Notes: generated from the sequence alone by a model not told the origin. A stretch of 15,217 nt of DNA from Magnetospirillum sp. (GCA_016183945.1 JACPDP010000043.1:1-15217), one strand, 5' to 3'. Shown: positions 1-7,653, counted from the stretch's first letter. Numbers and translations are program-made.

Positions 1-66
1 GCCGGGTAGATGCGGCGCCATCCGCTCCCACTGGTGATCCCCCAACATCAACCGAACCCCTGACAT
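1..66 (-). CDS. IS5-family transposase, N-terminal fragment (5' end of gene, cut by window edge)
   Basis: The minus strand from 66 reads MSGVRLMLGDHQWERMAPHL, then PG at the edge. The pattern L-x-D-x-Q-W-E-R-[MI]-x-P-x-L-P-G is the conserved start of IS5-family DDE transposases, which cut and paste the element. An AAGGGGG purine run lies a few bases before the ATG at 66. A second in-frame ATG at 48 could be used instead. Only 22 codons are visible, so the catalytic DDE residues cannot be assessed and it is unknown whether the element is intact. Confidence 0.7.
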   Translation of the reverse strand, partial: MSGVRLMLGDHQWERMAPHLPG

Positions 67-124
67 TCAAGCCCCCTTCTCGAAAAGGAGTTTGAATCAG
101 ATTTTCGAGTCCGTGGGAATCCCG
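1..124 (-). mobile_element. IS5-family insertion sequence, one end only (runs off left edge)
   Basis: The left edge holds the start of an IS5-type transposase gene on the minus strand, preceded by roughly 55 bases of probable IS end. Read on the minus strand, the outer boundary is placed near 124, where the sequence begins GGGATTCCCACGG and continues through ctcgaaaatctgattcaaac. This style of end is reminiscent of IS5-family elements. The opposite end lies outside the window, so neither the terminal inverted repeat nor the target duplication can be verified, and the boundary is approximate. Confidence 0.6.
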
Positions 125-220
125 AATGTCAACGCGCTCTAGGTCGGCGATCCACGTCGGTTCGTTGATGTCCGTCTTGCGGCCCGGCACGGTCTTGAAC
201 CAACTCCCTCCACTCAACAT
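125..220 (-). pseudogene. 5' fragment of an unidentified gene, apparently truncated by the IS5 element
   Basis: An ATG at 220 on the minus strand is preceded by a good ribosome-binding run (AAGGGGGGGAG, 2-3 bases before the start). It opens a frame of about 32 codons beginning MLSGGSWFKTVPGRKTDINE and continuing with PTWIADLERVDIR before it enters the IS end near 124. The frame stays open into the IS, but that part is not gene-like. I do not recognise the product. The reading as an interrupted host gene is an inference from the start signal and the abrupt change at the IS boundary. Confidence 0.35.
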
Positions 221-337
221 CGCTCCCCCCCTTGACGGCGAGGCGGCAGCAACAAACCTACCAAGGTGATAGGCTAGCCTGAACGGGATAGGCCATGGTT
301 CGATCAGCGTCGGGAGAGCCGACGCGGAGGCAGGGGA
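221..337. other. Intergenic region between divergent starts
   Basis: These 117 bases separate the truncated minus-strand gene from the plus-strand REC-EAL gene and should hold promoters for both. A TTGACG box is visible at 232-237 on the plus strand, but no convincing -10 box lies at the right spacing. A palindrome GGCTAGCC at 272-279, followed by TGAA, recurs almost identically before the next gene (1547-1558). Confidence 0.4.
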
Positions 338-1522
338 ATGGCCAGAAATGTCCTTCTCGTCGACGACGAGCCGAGAGTGCTTGCTGCCCTGCAACGGGGC
401 TTGGGCCACCTTTTCTCGCTGTCTTGCGCCGCCAGTGGCGCCGAGGCACTGTCCGTCCTGGACAGCCAGGGGCCGTTCGCCGCCCTGGTCACCGACATGC
501 GGATGCCAGGAATGGACGGCCTGGAGCTGTTGCGCGAGGCGCGGCGGCGGGTGCCGGAGATGGTACGCCTCGTCCTCAGCGGTTTTGCCGATTTCGAGGC
601 AGTCACGGCCGCGGTCAACGAGGGGGCGGTGTTTCGCTACCACATCAAGCCGGTCGCGGCGGAGGTCCTCGGCGCCTCCATCGAAAGCGCGCTGGTTCGC
701 CATGAGGTGGAGAAGCGGGCAAAAGGGCAGTTCGACCCCAGCCAACGACTGCTGGGAGACATCGCCGATCTGCGGCAGGCGCTGGGTGCAAACCAACTTC
801 GTCTGTACCTGCAGCCGCAATTCCGTCTGGCCGACCAGACGCTCGCCGGAGCGGAGGCCCTGGTCCGCTGGTCCCACCCCGAACGGGGCCTGCTGCTGCC
901 CGGTCAGTTCCTCGCCACCGCCGAGGCCGGCGGATTGCTCGGCGACATCACTGCCTGGATGCTCGATGCCGTCTGTACCAAGGCCCGCCGCTGGCAGGAC
1001 CTTGGCGTCGTCCCACTGCGCATCGCCGCCAACGTCACAACCGCCGACCTTGCCGATCCCGGCTTTCCCGCCCGCGTGCGTGGCGTGCTGGAGCGGCACG
1101 GCTTGTCCCCGCGCTGGCTGGAACTGGAATTGACCGAAGGCGCCGCCGTCACCGATATGGACGGCACCCGCCACGCCATGGACGAGCTGAGTGGAATGGG
1201 CCTGGAACTGGCGATCGATGACTTCGGCAGCGGCTATTCGTCGCTGGGGTGGCTGCGGCGGCTACCCGTCGGCAAGGTGAAGATCGACCGCATGTTCATC
1301 CAGGACATCGCCGCCGAACCGGCAGCCTGCCACATCGTCGAAGCCATCATTGCCCTGTCCGGAAACCTTCATCTCACCGTCGTCGCCGAAGGCGTGGAAA
1401 CGGCGGCACAGCGGGACGCCCTTGCCGGCATCGGCTGCGACATCGTTCAAGGCTTCCTGTTTGGCCGGCCGGTGCCGGCTGCGGAATTTGCTCACAGGCT
1501 GGCGAAGCGCAAGAGGGAGTAG
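338..1522 (+). CDS. Response regulator with EAL domain (c-di-GMP phosphodiesterase)
   Basis: This 394-residue cytoplasmic protein is a CheY-like receiver (about 5-118) fused to an EAL domain (about 150-385). The receiver keeps the acidic pocket D9/D10, phospho-acceptor D53, S81 and K104. The EAL domain keeps the residues needed for metal binding and hydrolysis of c-di-GMP to pGpG: E173 of the EAL motif, N232, E264 in ELTE, D294/D295 in DDFG, K315, E351 in AEGVE and Q371 in QGF. It should therefore be catalytically active, with activity set by phosphorylation. GGAGG at 326-330 supports the ATG at 338. It is first in a co-oriented run with a chemoreceptor and a hybrid-free histidine kinase, which may phosphorylate it (inference). 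There is no GGDEF domain, so a synthase role is unlikely. Confidence 0.93.
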   Translation: MARNVLLVDDEPRVLAALQRGLGHLFSLSCAASGAEALSVLDSQGPFAALVTDMRMPGMDGLELLREARRRVPEMVRLVLSGFADFEAVTAAVNEGAVFRYHIKPVAAEVLGASIESALVRHEVEKRAKGQFDPSQRLLGDIADLRQALGANQLRLYLQPQFRLADQTLAGAEALVRWSHPERGLLLPGQFLATAEAGGLLGDITAWMLDAVCTKARRWQDLGVVPLRIAANVTTADLADPGFPARVRGVLERHGLSPRWLELELTEGAAVTDMDGTRHAMDELSGMGLELAIDDFGSGYSSLGWLRRLPVGKVKIDRMFIQDIAAEPAACHIVEAIIALSGNLHLTVVAEGVETAAQRDALAGIGCDIVQGFLFGRPVPAAEFAHRLAKRKRE

Positions 1523-1636
1523 GCTGACCAGACCTCAGGGGTCCAGGGCTAGCCTAAAACTGAAAATACGACGCATTTCCATTCGCATCAACTTTTCCCT
1601 TCCCCCTGCGGAATTACAGGAACAGGAGCATCGACG
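1523..1636 (+). promoter_or_regulatory. Intergenic segment with GGCTAGCC palindrome before the chemoreceptor gene
   Basis: The 114-base gap contains GGCTAGCCTAAA at 1547-1558, matching GGCTAGCCTGAA at 272-283 upstream of the REC-EAL gene in 11 of 12 positions. An AT-rich stretch follows (about 1555-1570). No textbook promoter is visible. The duplicated motif may be a shared regulatory site; this is inference from two copies only. Confidence 0.3.
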
Positions 1637-3319
1637 ATGCGCGACAACGGGCCGATCACCAACCACGAGGTACATCTGCGGGATGGAGACCTCTTGGTTT
1701 CCCGCACGGACACGAAAGGCAGGATCACCTTCGTCAACCGCGCCTTCATCGACACCAGCGGGTTCTCCGAACAGGAATTGGTCGGCGCCCCACACAACCT
1801 TATCCGCCATCCGCATATGCCGAAGGACGCCTTCGCCGACCTGTGGGCGACCATCGGAGCCGGCAAGCCATGGGACGGGTTGGTCAAGAACCGCACCAAG
1901 ACAGGTGATTTCTATTGGGTGCGGGCCAACGTGACGCCCTTCGTCGAGAACGGCCGGGTCGCCGGCTATATCTCCATCCGCTCCAAGCCCAGCCGCCACC
2001 AGGTCGCCGAGGCCGAGCATCTGTACCAGTCGCTACGCGACGGGTCCGCAACGGGCATCAAGGTGCAAGAGGGGCGGGTCGTGTCCGTAACGGCTTACCA
2101 TAGGCTTGCCCGCATCAAGGACAGTCTCGGAGGCCGGTTGGCCGGCATGGTCGGGCTGCTGGTGGCGATGATGGGCTTGACGGCCTGGGCCGGCCTCCTG
2201 GGGATGACGGCGCTGTCCATTGGCATCCCGATGGTTGCCGCTCTCGTCGGCGGCTTTGCCGCCTTGCTGCTGACCAAGGGGTTCATCCGGCCGCTGGAGC
2301 GGATGGAAGGCCATTTCGATGCCATCGCCCGCGGCGACTTCGCCCATGAGATCGCCAATGAGCCGGTGCCGGAGTTCCAGCGGGTCAATGCCCTGTTGCG
2401 CGCCATGCAGGCCAAGCTCGGTTATGCGGCGCTGGAGAAGACCGAGTTGGACCGCAAGGCCGAGGAGGACCGCCGCCGCGACCTCAACCGGGTCGCCGAC
2501 GGGTTGGAAGGCCGGGTGCGGACCGTGGTGGCGCGGATCGGCAGTTCGTCCAACCTCCTGGCCGAATCCGCCCAGACCCTGTCCGGCAATGCCGGCGAGA
2601 CCATGCGCCAGAGTGCCTCGGTCAGCGACCTGACCGATCAGGTCGCCGGCAACGTCCAGGCAGTGTCGGCGGCCAGCGTCGAGTTGACCGGCTCCATCGC
2701 CGAAATCGCACGCCAGATCACCGCCTCGGCCGACATCGCCAGGGGTGCAGTCCGCCAGGCCGAAGAGACCGACGCCGTGGTGCGGGGTCTCGCCGCCGCC
2801 GCCGCCCGCATCGGCGAGGTGGTCAGCCTGATCAGCAGCGTGGCTTCCCAGACCAACCTGCTGGCCTTGAACGCCACCATCGAGGCGGCACGGGCGGGCG
2901 AGGCCGGCAAGGGCTTTGCCGTCGTCGCGGGCGAGGTGAAGTCGCTGGCCAACCAGACCGCTCGGGCGACCAAGGAAATCTCCGACCAGATCGCCGCCAT
3001 TCAGGCCGAGACCAGCGTCGCGGTGCGAGCGATCACCGGCATCTCGAAAACCATCGAGCAGATCGACGAACTCTCCTCCGGCGTCGCCGCCGCCATCGAG
3101 CAGCAGCGGGCGGCCACCGACGAGATCGCCCGCGCTGCCGATCATGCCGCCCGCGGCACAGCCTCGGCGTCCCAGAGCGTCCAGGTCGTGTCCGGGGCGG
3201 CCGGGGGCACCGGCCGGATGGCCAGGGAGGTGCATCAGGCGGCCGAGATCATGAAGGCCGAGGCGACCAAGCTCGACGCCGAAGTGCAGGACTTTCTGCG
3301 CGACATCCGTTCCGCCTGA
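1637..3319 (+). CDS. Aer-like PAS-domain methyl-accepting chemotaxis protein
   Basis: This 560-residue chemoreceptor has the Aer layout. An N-terminal cytoplasmic PAS domain (about 15-115) is followed by a paired membrane anchor (about 170-190 and 193-213), a HAMP segment (about 214-270) and a long signalling coiled coil. Its hairpin tip contains [20 protein letters not shown], the CheA/CheW-binding core. The PAS resembles E. coli Aer closely and in register: R57, H58 and W79 match, but Aer D60 is H60 here, in RHPHMP. FAD binding for redox or oxygen sensing is likely by family but not proven by sequence. There is no large periplasmic domain and no C-terminal CheR/CheB pentapeptide. GGAG at 1625-1628 precedes the ATG. 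It sits between the REC-EAL and kinase genes. Confidence 0.93.
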   Translation: MRDNGPITNHEVHLRDGDLLVSRTDTKGRITFVNRAFIDTSGFSEQELVGAPHNLIRHPHMPKDAFADLWATIGAGKPWDGLVKNRTKTGDFYWVRANVTPFVENGRVAGYISIRSKPSRHQVAEAEHLYQSLRDGSATGIKVQEGRVVSVTAYHRLARIKDSLGGRLAGMVGLLVAMMGLTAWAGLLGMTALSIGIPMVAALVGGFAALLLTKGFIRPLERMEGHFDAIARGDFAHEIANEPVPEFQRVNALLRAMQAKLGYAALEKTELDRKAEEDRRRDLNRVADGLEGRVRTVVARIGSSSNLLAESAQTLSGNAGETMRQSASVSDLTDQVAGNVQAVSAASVELTGSIAEIARQITASADIARGAVRQAEETDAVVRGLAAAAARIGEVVSLISSVASQTNLLALNATIEAARAGEAGKGFAVVAGEVKSLANQTARATKEISDQIAAIQAETSVAVRAITGISKTIEQIDELSSGVAAAIEQQRAATDEIARAADHAARGTASASQSVQVVSGAAGGTGRMAREVHQAAEIMKAEATKLDAEVQDFLRDIRSA

Positions 3320-3368
3320 TGCCAGTCTGGAGCGGGCTGATGACCGTATTCGGGAAACGGAGGCAACG

Positions 3369-5198
3369 ATGCCGGCATGGACCCTAGCAGGCTTCCTCGA
3401 TGCCTATGGCTTGCTGCCTCACGGCATCTGCCTGACCTGGCGACCCGAATTGTTGTGGCTGCATGCCGTCTCCGATGCGGTGACTGCGCTGGCCTACTAT
3501 TCGATCCCGGTCGCCCTGCTGGTCTTCGCCTGGCGGCGCCGCGACCTGCAGTTCCGTTGGATGTTCGTGCTGTTCGGCATCTTCATCACCGCCTGCGGCA
3601 CCACCCACGTCATGGGCCTGCTGACCTTGTGGGTTCCCCTCTACGCCGAGGAGGGTCTGGTCAAGGCGGTCACCGCGCTGTCGTCGATCCTCACCACCGC
3701 CGTCCTCTTCCCGCTGATCCCCAAGGCCCTGGCGCTGCCCGGGCCGGCCCAGTGGGAAGCGGTGAACCGCGACCTGCACGACGAAGTGAGCGAGCGCCGG
3801 GAGGCAGAAGCCGAGGTGCGGCGCCTGAATGCCGAACTCGAACGCCGTGTCGCCGAACGGACCGCCGAATTGGCGGCGGCCAATGCCGAGCTTCGCACCG
3901 AGGTGGAAACCCGCCAGCGGGCCGAGAATGAGGTGGCCCAACTGAATGCCGCCCTGGAACTGCGGGTCCAGCAACGCACCGCCGAGCTGGAGGCGGCCAA
4001 CCAGCGGCTGGAGGGCATCACCAACAACCTGTTCGAGGGCGTGTTGCTGGTCGACGACGGAGGATTGGTGGCCTTCGCCAACCCCTCGGCGCATCGGCTT
4101 CTGCGCGACGGCGACCTTCGGATGGAAGGCCAGGCGGTGGACGGCGTCTTTCGTGTCCGGCACCAGGGCCGCGAGATCGCGTTTGCCGACAGCCCGCTGG
4201 CGGCCATCGCCCGCGAGGGGCAGATGGTCTGCGACCACGATGCCCAGATCGTCACCTCCTGCGGCAAGGTGGTGGATGTCGCCTGCGCCTGCTCACCGCT
4301 GAAGGAACGGACGGGATTGCAGGGCACCATCATTTCGATCCGCGACATCCAGGTGCAGAAAGCCGCCCAGCGCGATGCGGCGCAGGCGTCCCGCCTGGCC
4401 AGCGTCGGCCAGCTTGCTGCCGGCATCGCCCACGAGATCAACACCCCGGCCCAATATGTCGGCGACAACATCCGCTTCTGCGGCAATGCGCTCACCAAGC
4501 TGATTCCGCTGCTGGGAGCGGTCGAGGCCCTGCTGCGAAGCTCGGCCAACGACGAGAATTTGACGGATGGAGCGCGCCGGATCGTCGACGCGGCCGGGGA
4601 TGCCGATCTTGGGTATTTGCGCGAGGAAGTCCCGCAAGCATTGCGGGATGCGCTCGAAGGCGTCCGCCAGATCGCCCGCATCGTCCTGTCCATGAAGGAG
4701 TTCGCCCATCCTGGTGGCAGCGGAATGATGATGGCCGACATCAACCGGGCGATCGAGAACACTCTGGTGGTGTCGCACAACTCCTGGAAGCATGCGGCGG
4801 TGGTCGAGACCGACCTTGCCGCCGGTCTTCCGCCGCTGCCCTGTCATCTCCCCGAGATCAACCAGGTGCTGCTCAATCTGGTGACCAACGCCGTCGATGC
4901 CATCGAGGCATCGGGCAAACCGCTGCCGGGGCGCATCACCGTCTCGACGCGCGAAACTGCCGACGGCGTCGTCATTCGGGTCGAGGACAACGGCATCGGC
5001 GTCCCCGAACCCCTCCGCGACCGCATCTTCGATCCGTTCTTCACCACCAAGCCGGTGGGCAAGGGCACCGGGCAGGGCTTGGCCATCAGCCGCGACATCG
5101 TGGTCGGCAAGCATCGCGGCCGCCTGGAGGTGGGCGGCAAGGACGGCGTCGGCGCGGTCTTCACCGTCTGGATTCCTTGGGGCGACGATCCGTCCTGA
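3369..5198 (+). CDS. Histidine kinase with ETR1-type ethylene-binding membrane domain
   Basis: This 609-residue sensor kinase starts with three membrane helices (about 30-54, 62-87, 97-121) matching the ethylene-binding domain of plant ETR1 with a constant offset of 11. D36, Y43, I46 and P47 correspond to ETR1 D25, Y32, I35 and P36, and C76 and H80 (motif CGTTH) to the copper ligands C65 and H69. A coiled coil (about 130-215) contains two similar segments. A PAS-like domain follows (about 213-335), then HisKA with phospho-acceptor H355 (AHEINTP) and a HATPase with N-box N507, G1 VEDNGIGVP (D540), F-box DPFFTT and G2 GTGQGL. All catalytic motifs are present. There is no GAF or receiver domain. 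GGAGG at 3359-3363 precedes the ATG. Ethylene is the family ligand; the actual signal here is inferred. Confidence 0.92.
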   Translation: MPAWTLAGFLDAYGLLPHGICLTWRPELLWLHAVSDAVTALAYYSIPVALLVFAWRRRDLQFRWMFVLFGIFITACGTTHVMGLLTLWVPLYAEEGLVKAVTALSSILTTAVLFPLIPKALALPGPAQWEAVNRDLHDEVSERREAEAEVRRLNAELERRVAERTAELAAANAELRTEVETRQRAENEVAQLNAALELRVQQRTAELEAANQRLEGITNNLFEGVLLVDDGGLVAFANPSAHRLLRDGDLRMEGQAVDGVFRVRHQGREIAFADSPLAAIAREGQMVCDHDAQIVTSCGKVVDVACACSPLKERTGLQGTIISIRDIQVQKAAQRDAAQASRLASVGQLAAGIAHEINTPAQYVGDNIRFCGNALTKLIPLLGAVEALLRSSANDENLTDGARRIVDAAGDADLGYLREEVPQALRDALEGVRQIARIVLSMKEFAHPGGSGMMMADINRAIENTLVVSHNSWKHAAVVETDLAAGLPPLPCHLPEINQVLLNLVTNAVDAIEASGKPLPGRITVSTRETADGVVIRVEDNGIGVPEPLRDRIFDPFFTTKPVGKGTGQGLAISRDIVVGKHRGRLEVGGKDGVGAVFTVWIPWGDDPS

Positions 5199-5487
5199 AC
5201 AGAGGGCATCCCCCGGCGAAGCGCGTGACGGCGATCAGCCGACGGGGTGGGCGTGCGGGGACGGGACGCGATGATGCCCGTCGGCCCTTGCCACCGAATG
5301 GATGCAGCGAAGGCTGAGGTAGTAGGCGCAGGGGAGGCAGCGCCGTCACATCCGTTTCCCTGGAGGATATCGCGAGGTCAGCCCTACTCCGAATGACCAA
5401 ATACATATACGCGACGGCTGCAACACGCAAAGTGGCGGAACCGCTGGTGTTCCGCCACTTTATTTACATCGTGATCTCGGGTGTGTT
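5199..5487. other. Gene-free region between convergent genes, with several inverted repeats
   Basis: No credible ORF is seen. A 9-bp perfect inverted repeat pairs GCCGACGGG (5238-5246) with CCCGTCGGC (5277-5285). Inside it GCGT (5251-5254) can pair with ACGC (5266-5269). A GGCGC/GCGCC hairpin lies at 5325-5344, and the region ends with a strong terminator (5429-5461). It may only be the kinase mRNA 3' end, or it may encode a structured RNA; no clear plus-strand promoter was found. Confidence 0.4.
5429..5461 (+). terminator. Strong hairpin terminator between the kinase and ssb genes
   Basis: AAAGTGGCGGAAC (5429-5441) pairs perfectly with GTTCCGCCACTTT (5449-5461), a 13-bp stem with a 7-base loop. 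On the plus strand it runs into TTTATTTAC, a U-tract; on the minus strand the tail is only TTT before GCG. It can therefore end transcripts from the left and probably also the ssb mRNA from the right. Confidence 0.85.
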
Positions 5488-5988
5488 CTAGAATGGGATT
5501 TCATCGTCGAGATCTGCCGGGGGCTCCCAGCCCTGGCCGCCGCCCTGAGCACTGCCACCACGACCACCACCGCCGCCGGAACGCTGTCCGCCGCCACCGC
5601 CACCCTGGTTATAGTCGCCGCCGCCACCGCCGCCGTCGCGGCCGCCCAGCAGGGTCAGCTCGCCGCGGAAGCGGCCGATCACCACCTCGGTGGAGAATTT
5701 CTCCTGGCCCTGGGGGTCGGTCCATTTGCGGGTCTGCAAGGACCCCTCGACATAGACCGAGCTGCCCTTCTTCAGGTAGCGCTCGGCGACGTCGGCCAGG
5801 TTGGGGTTGAAGATCACCACCCGGTGCCACTCGGTCTTCTCTTTGCGCTCGCCCGAGCTGCGGTCCTTCCAGGATTCCGAGGTGGCGATGTTGAGGTTGA
5901 CGATCTTCGAGCCGTCCTGCGAGGTGCGGACCTCGGGATCGCGCCCCAGATTGCCGATGAGAATAACCTTGTTGACGCTGCCGGCCAT
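5488..5988 (-). CDS. ssb: Single-stranded DNA-binding protein
   Basis: This 166-residue protein is SSB, which coats single-stranded DNA in replication, repair and recombination and recruits partner enzymes. The OB-fold occupies about 1-112, starting [20 protein letters not shown] and including [11 protein letters not shown] and the YLKKG...VYVEG core. A very glycine-rich linker (about 113-155) follows, then the acidic partner-binding tip DDEIPF at the C-terminus. Length and layout are normal for alphaproteobacteria. It is convergent with the kinase gene and downstream of a lipoprotein peptidase gene on the same strand, 59 bases away. A hairpin overlaps its ribosome-binding region (5990-6026), which could affect translation. 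The usual neighbour uvrA is not in the window. Confidence 0.97.
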   Translation of the reverse strand: MAGSVNKVILIGNLGRDPEVRTSQDGSKIVNLNIATSESWKDRSSGERKEKTEWHRVVIFNPNLADVAERYLKKGSSVYVEGSLQTRKWTDPQGQEKFSTEVVIGRFRGELTLLGGRDGGGGGGDYNQGGGGGGQRSGGGGGRGGSAQGGGQGWEPPADLDDEIPF

Positions 5989-5989
5989 A

Positions 5990-6026
5990 TCCCCGCCTCG
6001 CTCCCCTTGTGTATATGAGGCGGGGA
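5990..6026 (-). promoter_or_regulatory. Hairpin directly before the ssb start, possible promoter in its loop
   Basis: TCCCCGCCTC (5990-5999, plus strand) pairs with GAGGCGGGGA (6017-6026), 10 bp around a 17-base loop. In the ssb mRNA the GAGGCGGGG arm is the purine-rich stretch adjoining the ATG, so folding would hide it; the loop offers AAGGGGAG as another possible ribosome site. A weak promoter, CTGAAG (6037-6032), N16, TATACA (6015-6010), would start transcription inside the loop and remove one arm. Alternatively the hairpin ends the upstream peptidase mRNA, though no U-tract follows. Confidence 0.45.
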
Positions 6027-6047
6027 CTCTACTTCAGGCCGAACGGT

Positions 6048-6938
6048 CTAGTCGAGACCCTTGGCAGGGTACCTCCGTCGCGGCTGCGAACTGATGGAAA
6101 CCGCCCTCTGCGCCGCCGCCAGGGCCTCGTCGCGGCGGCCCAGTTCGGCCAGGACGTGGGCGAGGGCCTCCAGGGCCGGCCTGGGGTCCTTGGCCACCTC
6201 CGCCGAGGCGCGGAAGGCCTCCACCGCCCCCTGCGCATCGCCCAACTGGTACAGGCTGGAGCCCAACCCCATCAGCGCCTCGCCGTCGGCCGGCCACTGC
6301 GACAGCGCGGTGTCGTAGGACAGCACCGCCTCCCAATGGCGCCCCGCCTTCTCCAGCGCACGGGCCGCCTCGACGAAGGGCCGCTGCTGCGCGGTGGCCG
6401 GCATGTCGCCGGCCCGCACCACCACCAGACCCCAATTGTCGGCGTCGCTCCACAACCGGTCGAGCAGCCGGACCGGCACCGCCTTGCCCGCCTCGGTGCC
6501 GGAGTTGAGCAGCACCGAGCGGGCGGCGCCGTCATAGCCGACGGCCACGGCGCAGTGCCACAGCGGGCGGCTGGCGACGCCCAGGTTCTCCAGCACCAGG
6601 ACCGGGTGGCCGGCCTTGAGTTCGGCCAGCATCGCCTCGATTCCGCTGACCGGATAGGCGAAGCGGCCGTAGCGGCGGGCCGACTCGGTCAGCCGGCCGC
6701 GGGGATCCTTGGCCTCGCCGAGGAACTGGCCTTCCAACTGCGCCGGGGTGATCTCCACCCCCGACCAGCCCAGCATCATGGCCATGGCCGCCGGACCACA
6801 GCGGAATCCCTCCTGACGATGGAACGGCACCCCGGCGACGCGGGTGTCGCCCTCGGCCCGCGCCTGGCCCTCCATGGCGCAGCCGCCTGCCAGCCCAAGG
6901 CACACCGCCACCATCGCCACCCTGCAAAGCCCGCGCAT
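6048..6938 (-). CDS. Lipoprotein C39-like cysteine peptidase with TPR repeats (PA2778 family)
   Basis: This 296-residue protein starts with a lipoprotein signal peptide, MRGLCRVAMVAVCLGLAGGC, whose lipobox LAGG-C places the lipidated cysteine at 20. A papain-like C39-type domain follows (about 32-175). Its nucleophile is C47 in RCGPAA and its histidine is H128 in LWHCAVAVGYD, with LLNSGT after it. The C-terminal third (about 184-290) is TPR-like helices. This arrangement matches the PA2778 family, predicted periplasmic or outer-membrane-anchored peptidases of unknown substrate. GGAGG at about 6945-6950 supports the ATG at 6938. It lies upstream of ssb on the same strand; a functional link is not evident. 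Confidence 0.85.
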   Translation of the reverse strand: MRGLCRVAMVAVCLGLAGGCAMEGQARAEGDTRVAGVPFHRQEGFRCGPAAMAMMLGWSGVEITPAQLEGQFLGEAKDPRGRLTESARRYGRFAYPVSGIEAMLAELKAGHPVLVLENLGVASRPLWHCAVAVGYDGAARSVLLNSGTEAGKAVPVRLLDRLWSDADNWGLVVVRAGDMPATAQQRPFVEAARALEKAGRHWEAVLSYDTALSQWPADGEALMGLGSSLYQLGDAQGAVEAFRASAEVAKDPRPALEALAHVLAELGRRDEALAAAQRAVSISSQPRRRYPAKGLD

Positions 6939-6970
6939 CGCCGTACCTCCGTCCGAGACGATGCGATGGT

Positions 6971-6999
6971 AGCCCGGGCCGGCCGCGTGGCCGCGGGCT
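6971..6999 (-). terminator. GC-rich hairpin between two minus-strand genes, weak terminator candidate
   Basis: AGCCCGGGCC (6971-6980) can pair with GGCC-G-CGGGCT (6989-6999), ten pairs with one bulged G and an 8-base loop. It lies 3' of the 132-residue gene and before the peptidase gene. No U-tract follows on either strand, so termination is uncertain. Confidence 0.3.
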
Positions 7000-7084
7000 C
7001 AACCGGAGAACAGCCGGGTGGAGAGTGCAGGCTCGCCGTTTGCCCCCATTACTGTCCACTTGCGCGATTGGTGGGGCGCCGGCG

Positions 7085-7483
7085 TCAGTGCCGCACCTTG
7101 GACGGCGCCGCCGGCAAGGTGCGGCCGAGCAGCGAGGATAGCGCCTGGACATAGGCGCCGGCCGCCTTGCGGTGCATGCGCAGGGAAACCTCCATGCCCT
7201 TGCCCATGCGAAAGCCGAGGATGACGTGCTCCTCGTCGGGCTCGGGGCGGACGGTCCACAGCTCCACGGGAAATATGGGACCCTTGCCGGAGAGGGGGCC
7301 GGCCTCCGGTTCGGCGCGGGCGGCGGTCTGCTCGACCCAGGCCGCCAGCGGTCCCAACTGGTCGGCGGGCAGGCGCACCACCATGTCGTCGCCGCCCTCG
7401 ACGCGGAGCAACAGCTCGATCTCATCGGCGGTATCCGAGACCCGCAACGAGACGACCTGATCGGCGGCAACAACCTTCCTCAT
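7085..7483 (-). CDS. Hypothetical protein, 132 residues
   Basis: I do not recognise this protein. It starts MRKVVAADQVVSLRVSDTAD and has no signal peptide or membrane helix, so it is probably cytoplasmic. The first half alternates acidic and hydrophobic residues (DEIELLLRVEGGDDMVVRLP), suggesting beta strands, and includes an amphipathic segment QLGPLAAWVEQTAARAE. The second half has VELWTVRPEPDEEHVILGF, then a basic region GKGMEVSLRMHRKAAGAYVQ. Codon use fits the neighbours and the frame is uninterrupted. It is divergent from gyrA, with about 240 bases between the starts. Its absence of known motifs leaves the function open. Confidence 0.7.
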   Translation of the reverse strand: MRKVVAADQVVSLRVSDTADEIELLLRVEGGDDMVVRLPADQLGPLAAWVEQTAARAEPEAGPLSGKGPIFPVELWTVRPEPDEEHVILGFRMGKGMEVSLRMHRKAAGAYVQALSSLLGRTLPAAPSKVRH

Positions 7484-7624
7484 CGCGTCGGCCTCTCCAA
7501 TGGCAGCAGGCCATTATGCCAGGAACCAATTCGCCGGGAACCATTTCAATCGCCGTTCCCGAGGCGCGCGGGAGTTGCCGAAGCACGCATCCCGGCATTG
7601 GCGGTGGCGGCACCCGAGCGGCAG

Positions 7625-7653
7625 TTGTCGCACTGCACGATATCTGGTAGCGT
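7625..7653 (+). promoter_or_regulatory. Probable sigma70-type promoter of gyrA
   Basis: TTGTCG at 7625-7630 is separated by 17 bases from TAGCGT at 7648-7653. Transcription would start near 7660, about 65 bases before the preferred gyrA start. The form matches two other promoters in this window (TTGACG, N17, TAnnnT). Confidence 0.5.

Noticed and set aside
2033..3235. Long minus-strand open frame opposite the chemoreceptor
   Set aside because: Low-complexity, Gly/Asp/His-rich product with no gene-like start; it is the mirror of a real gene in GC-rich DNA.
5314..5328. TGAGGTAGTAGG resembles animal let-7 microRNA
   Set aside because: Chance short match; bacteria have no microRNA pathway and no matching hairpin precursor is present.
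5481..5810. Plus-strand frame across the ssb 3' half
   Set aside because: Arg/His-rich artefact of the antisense of the glycine-rich SSB linker.
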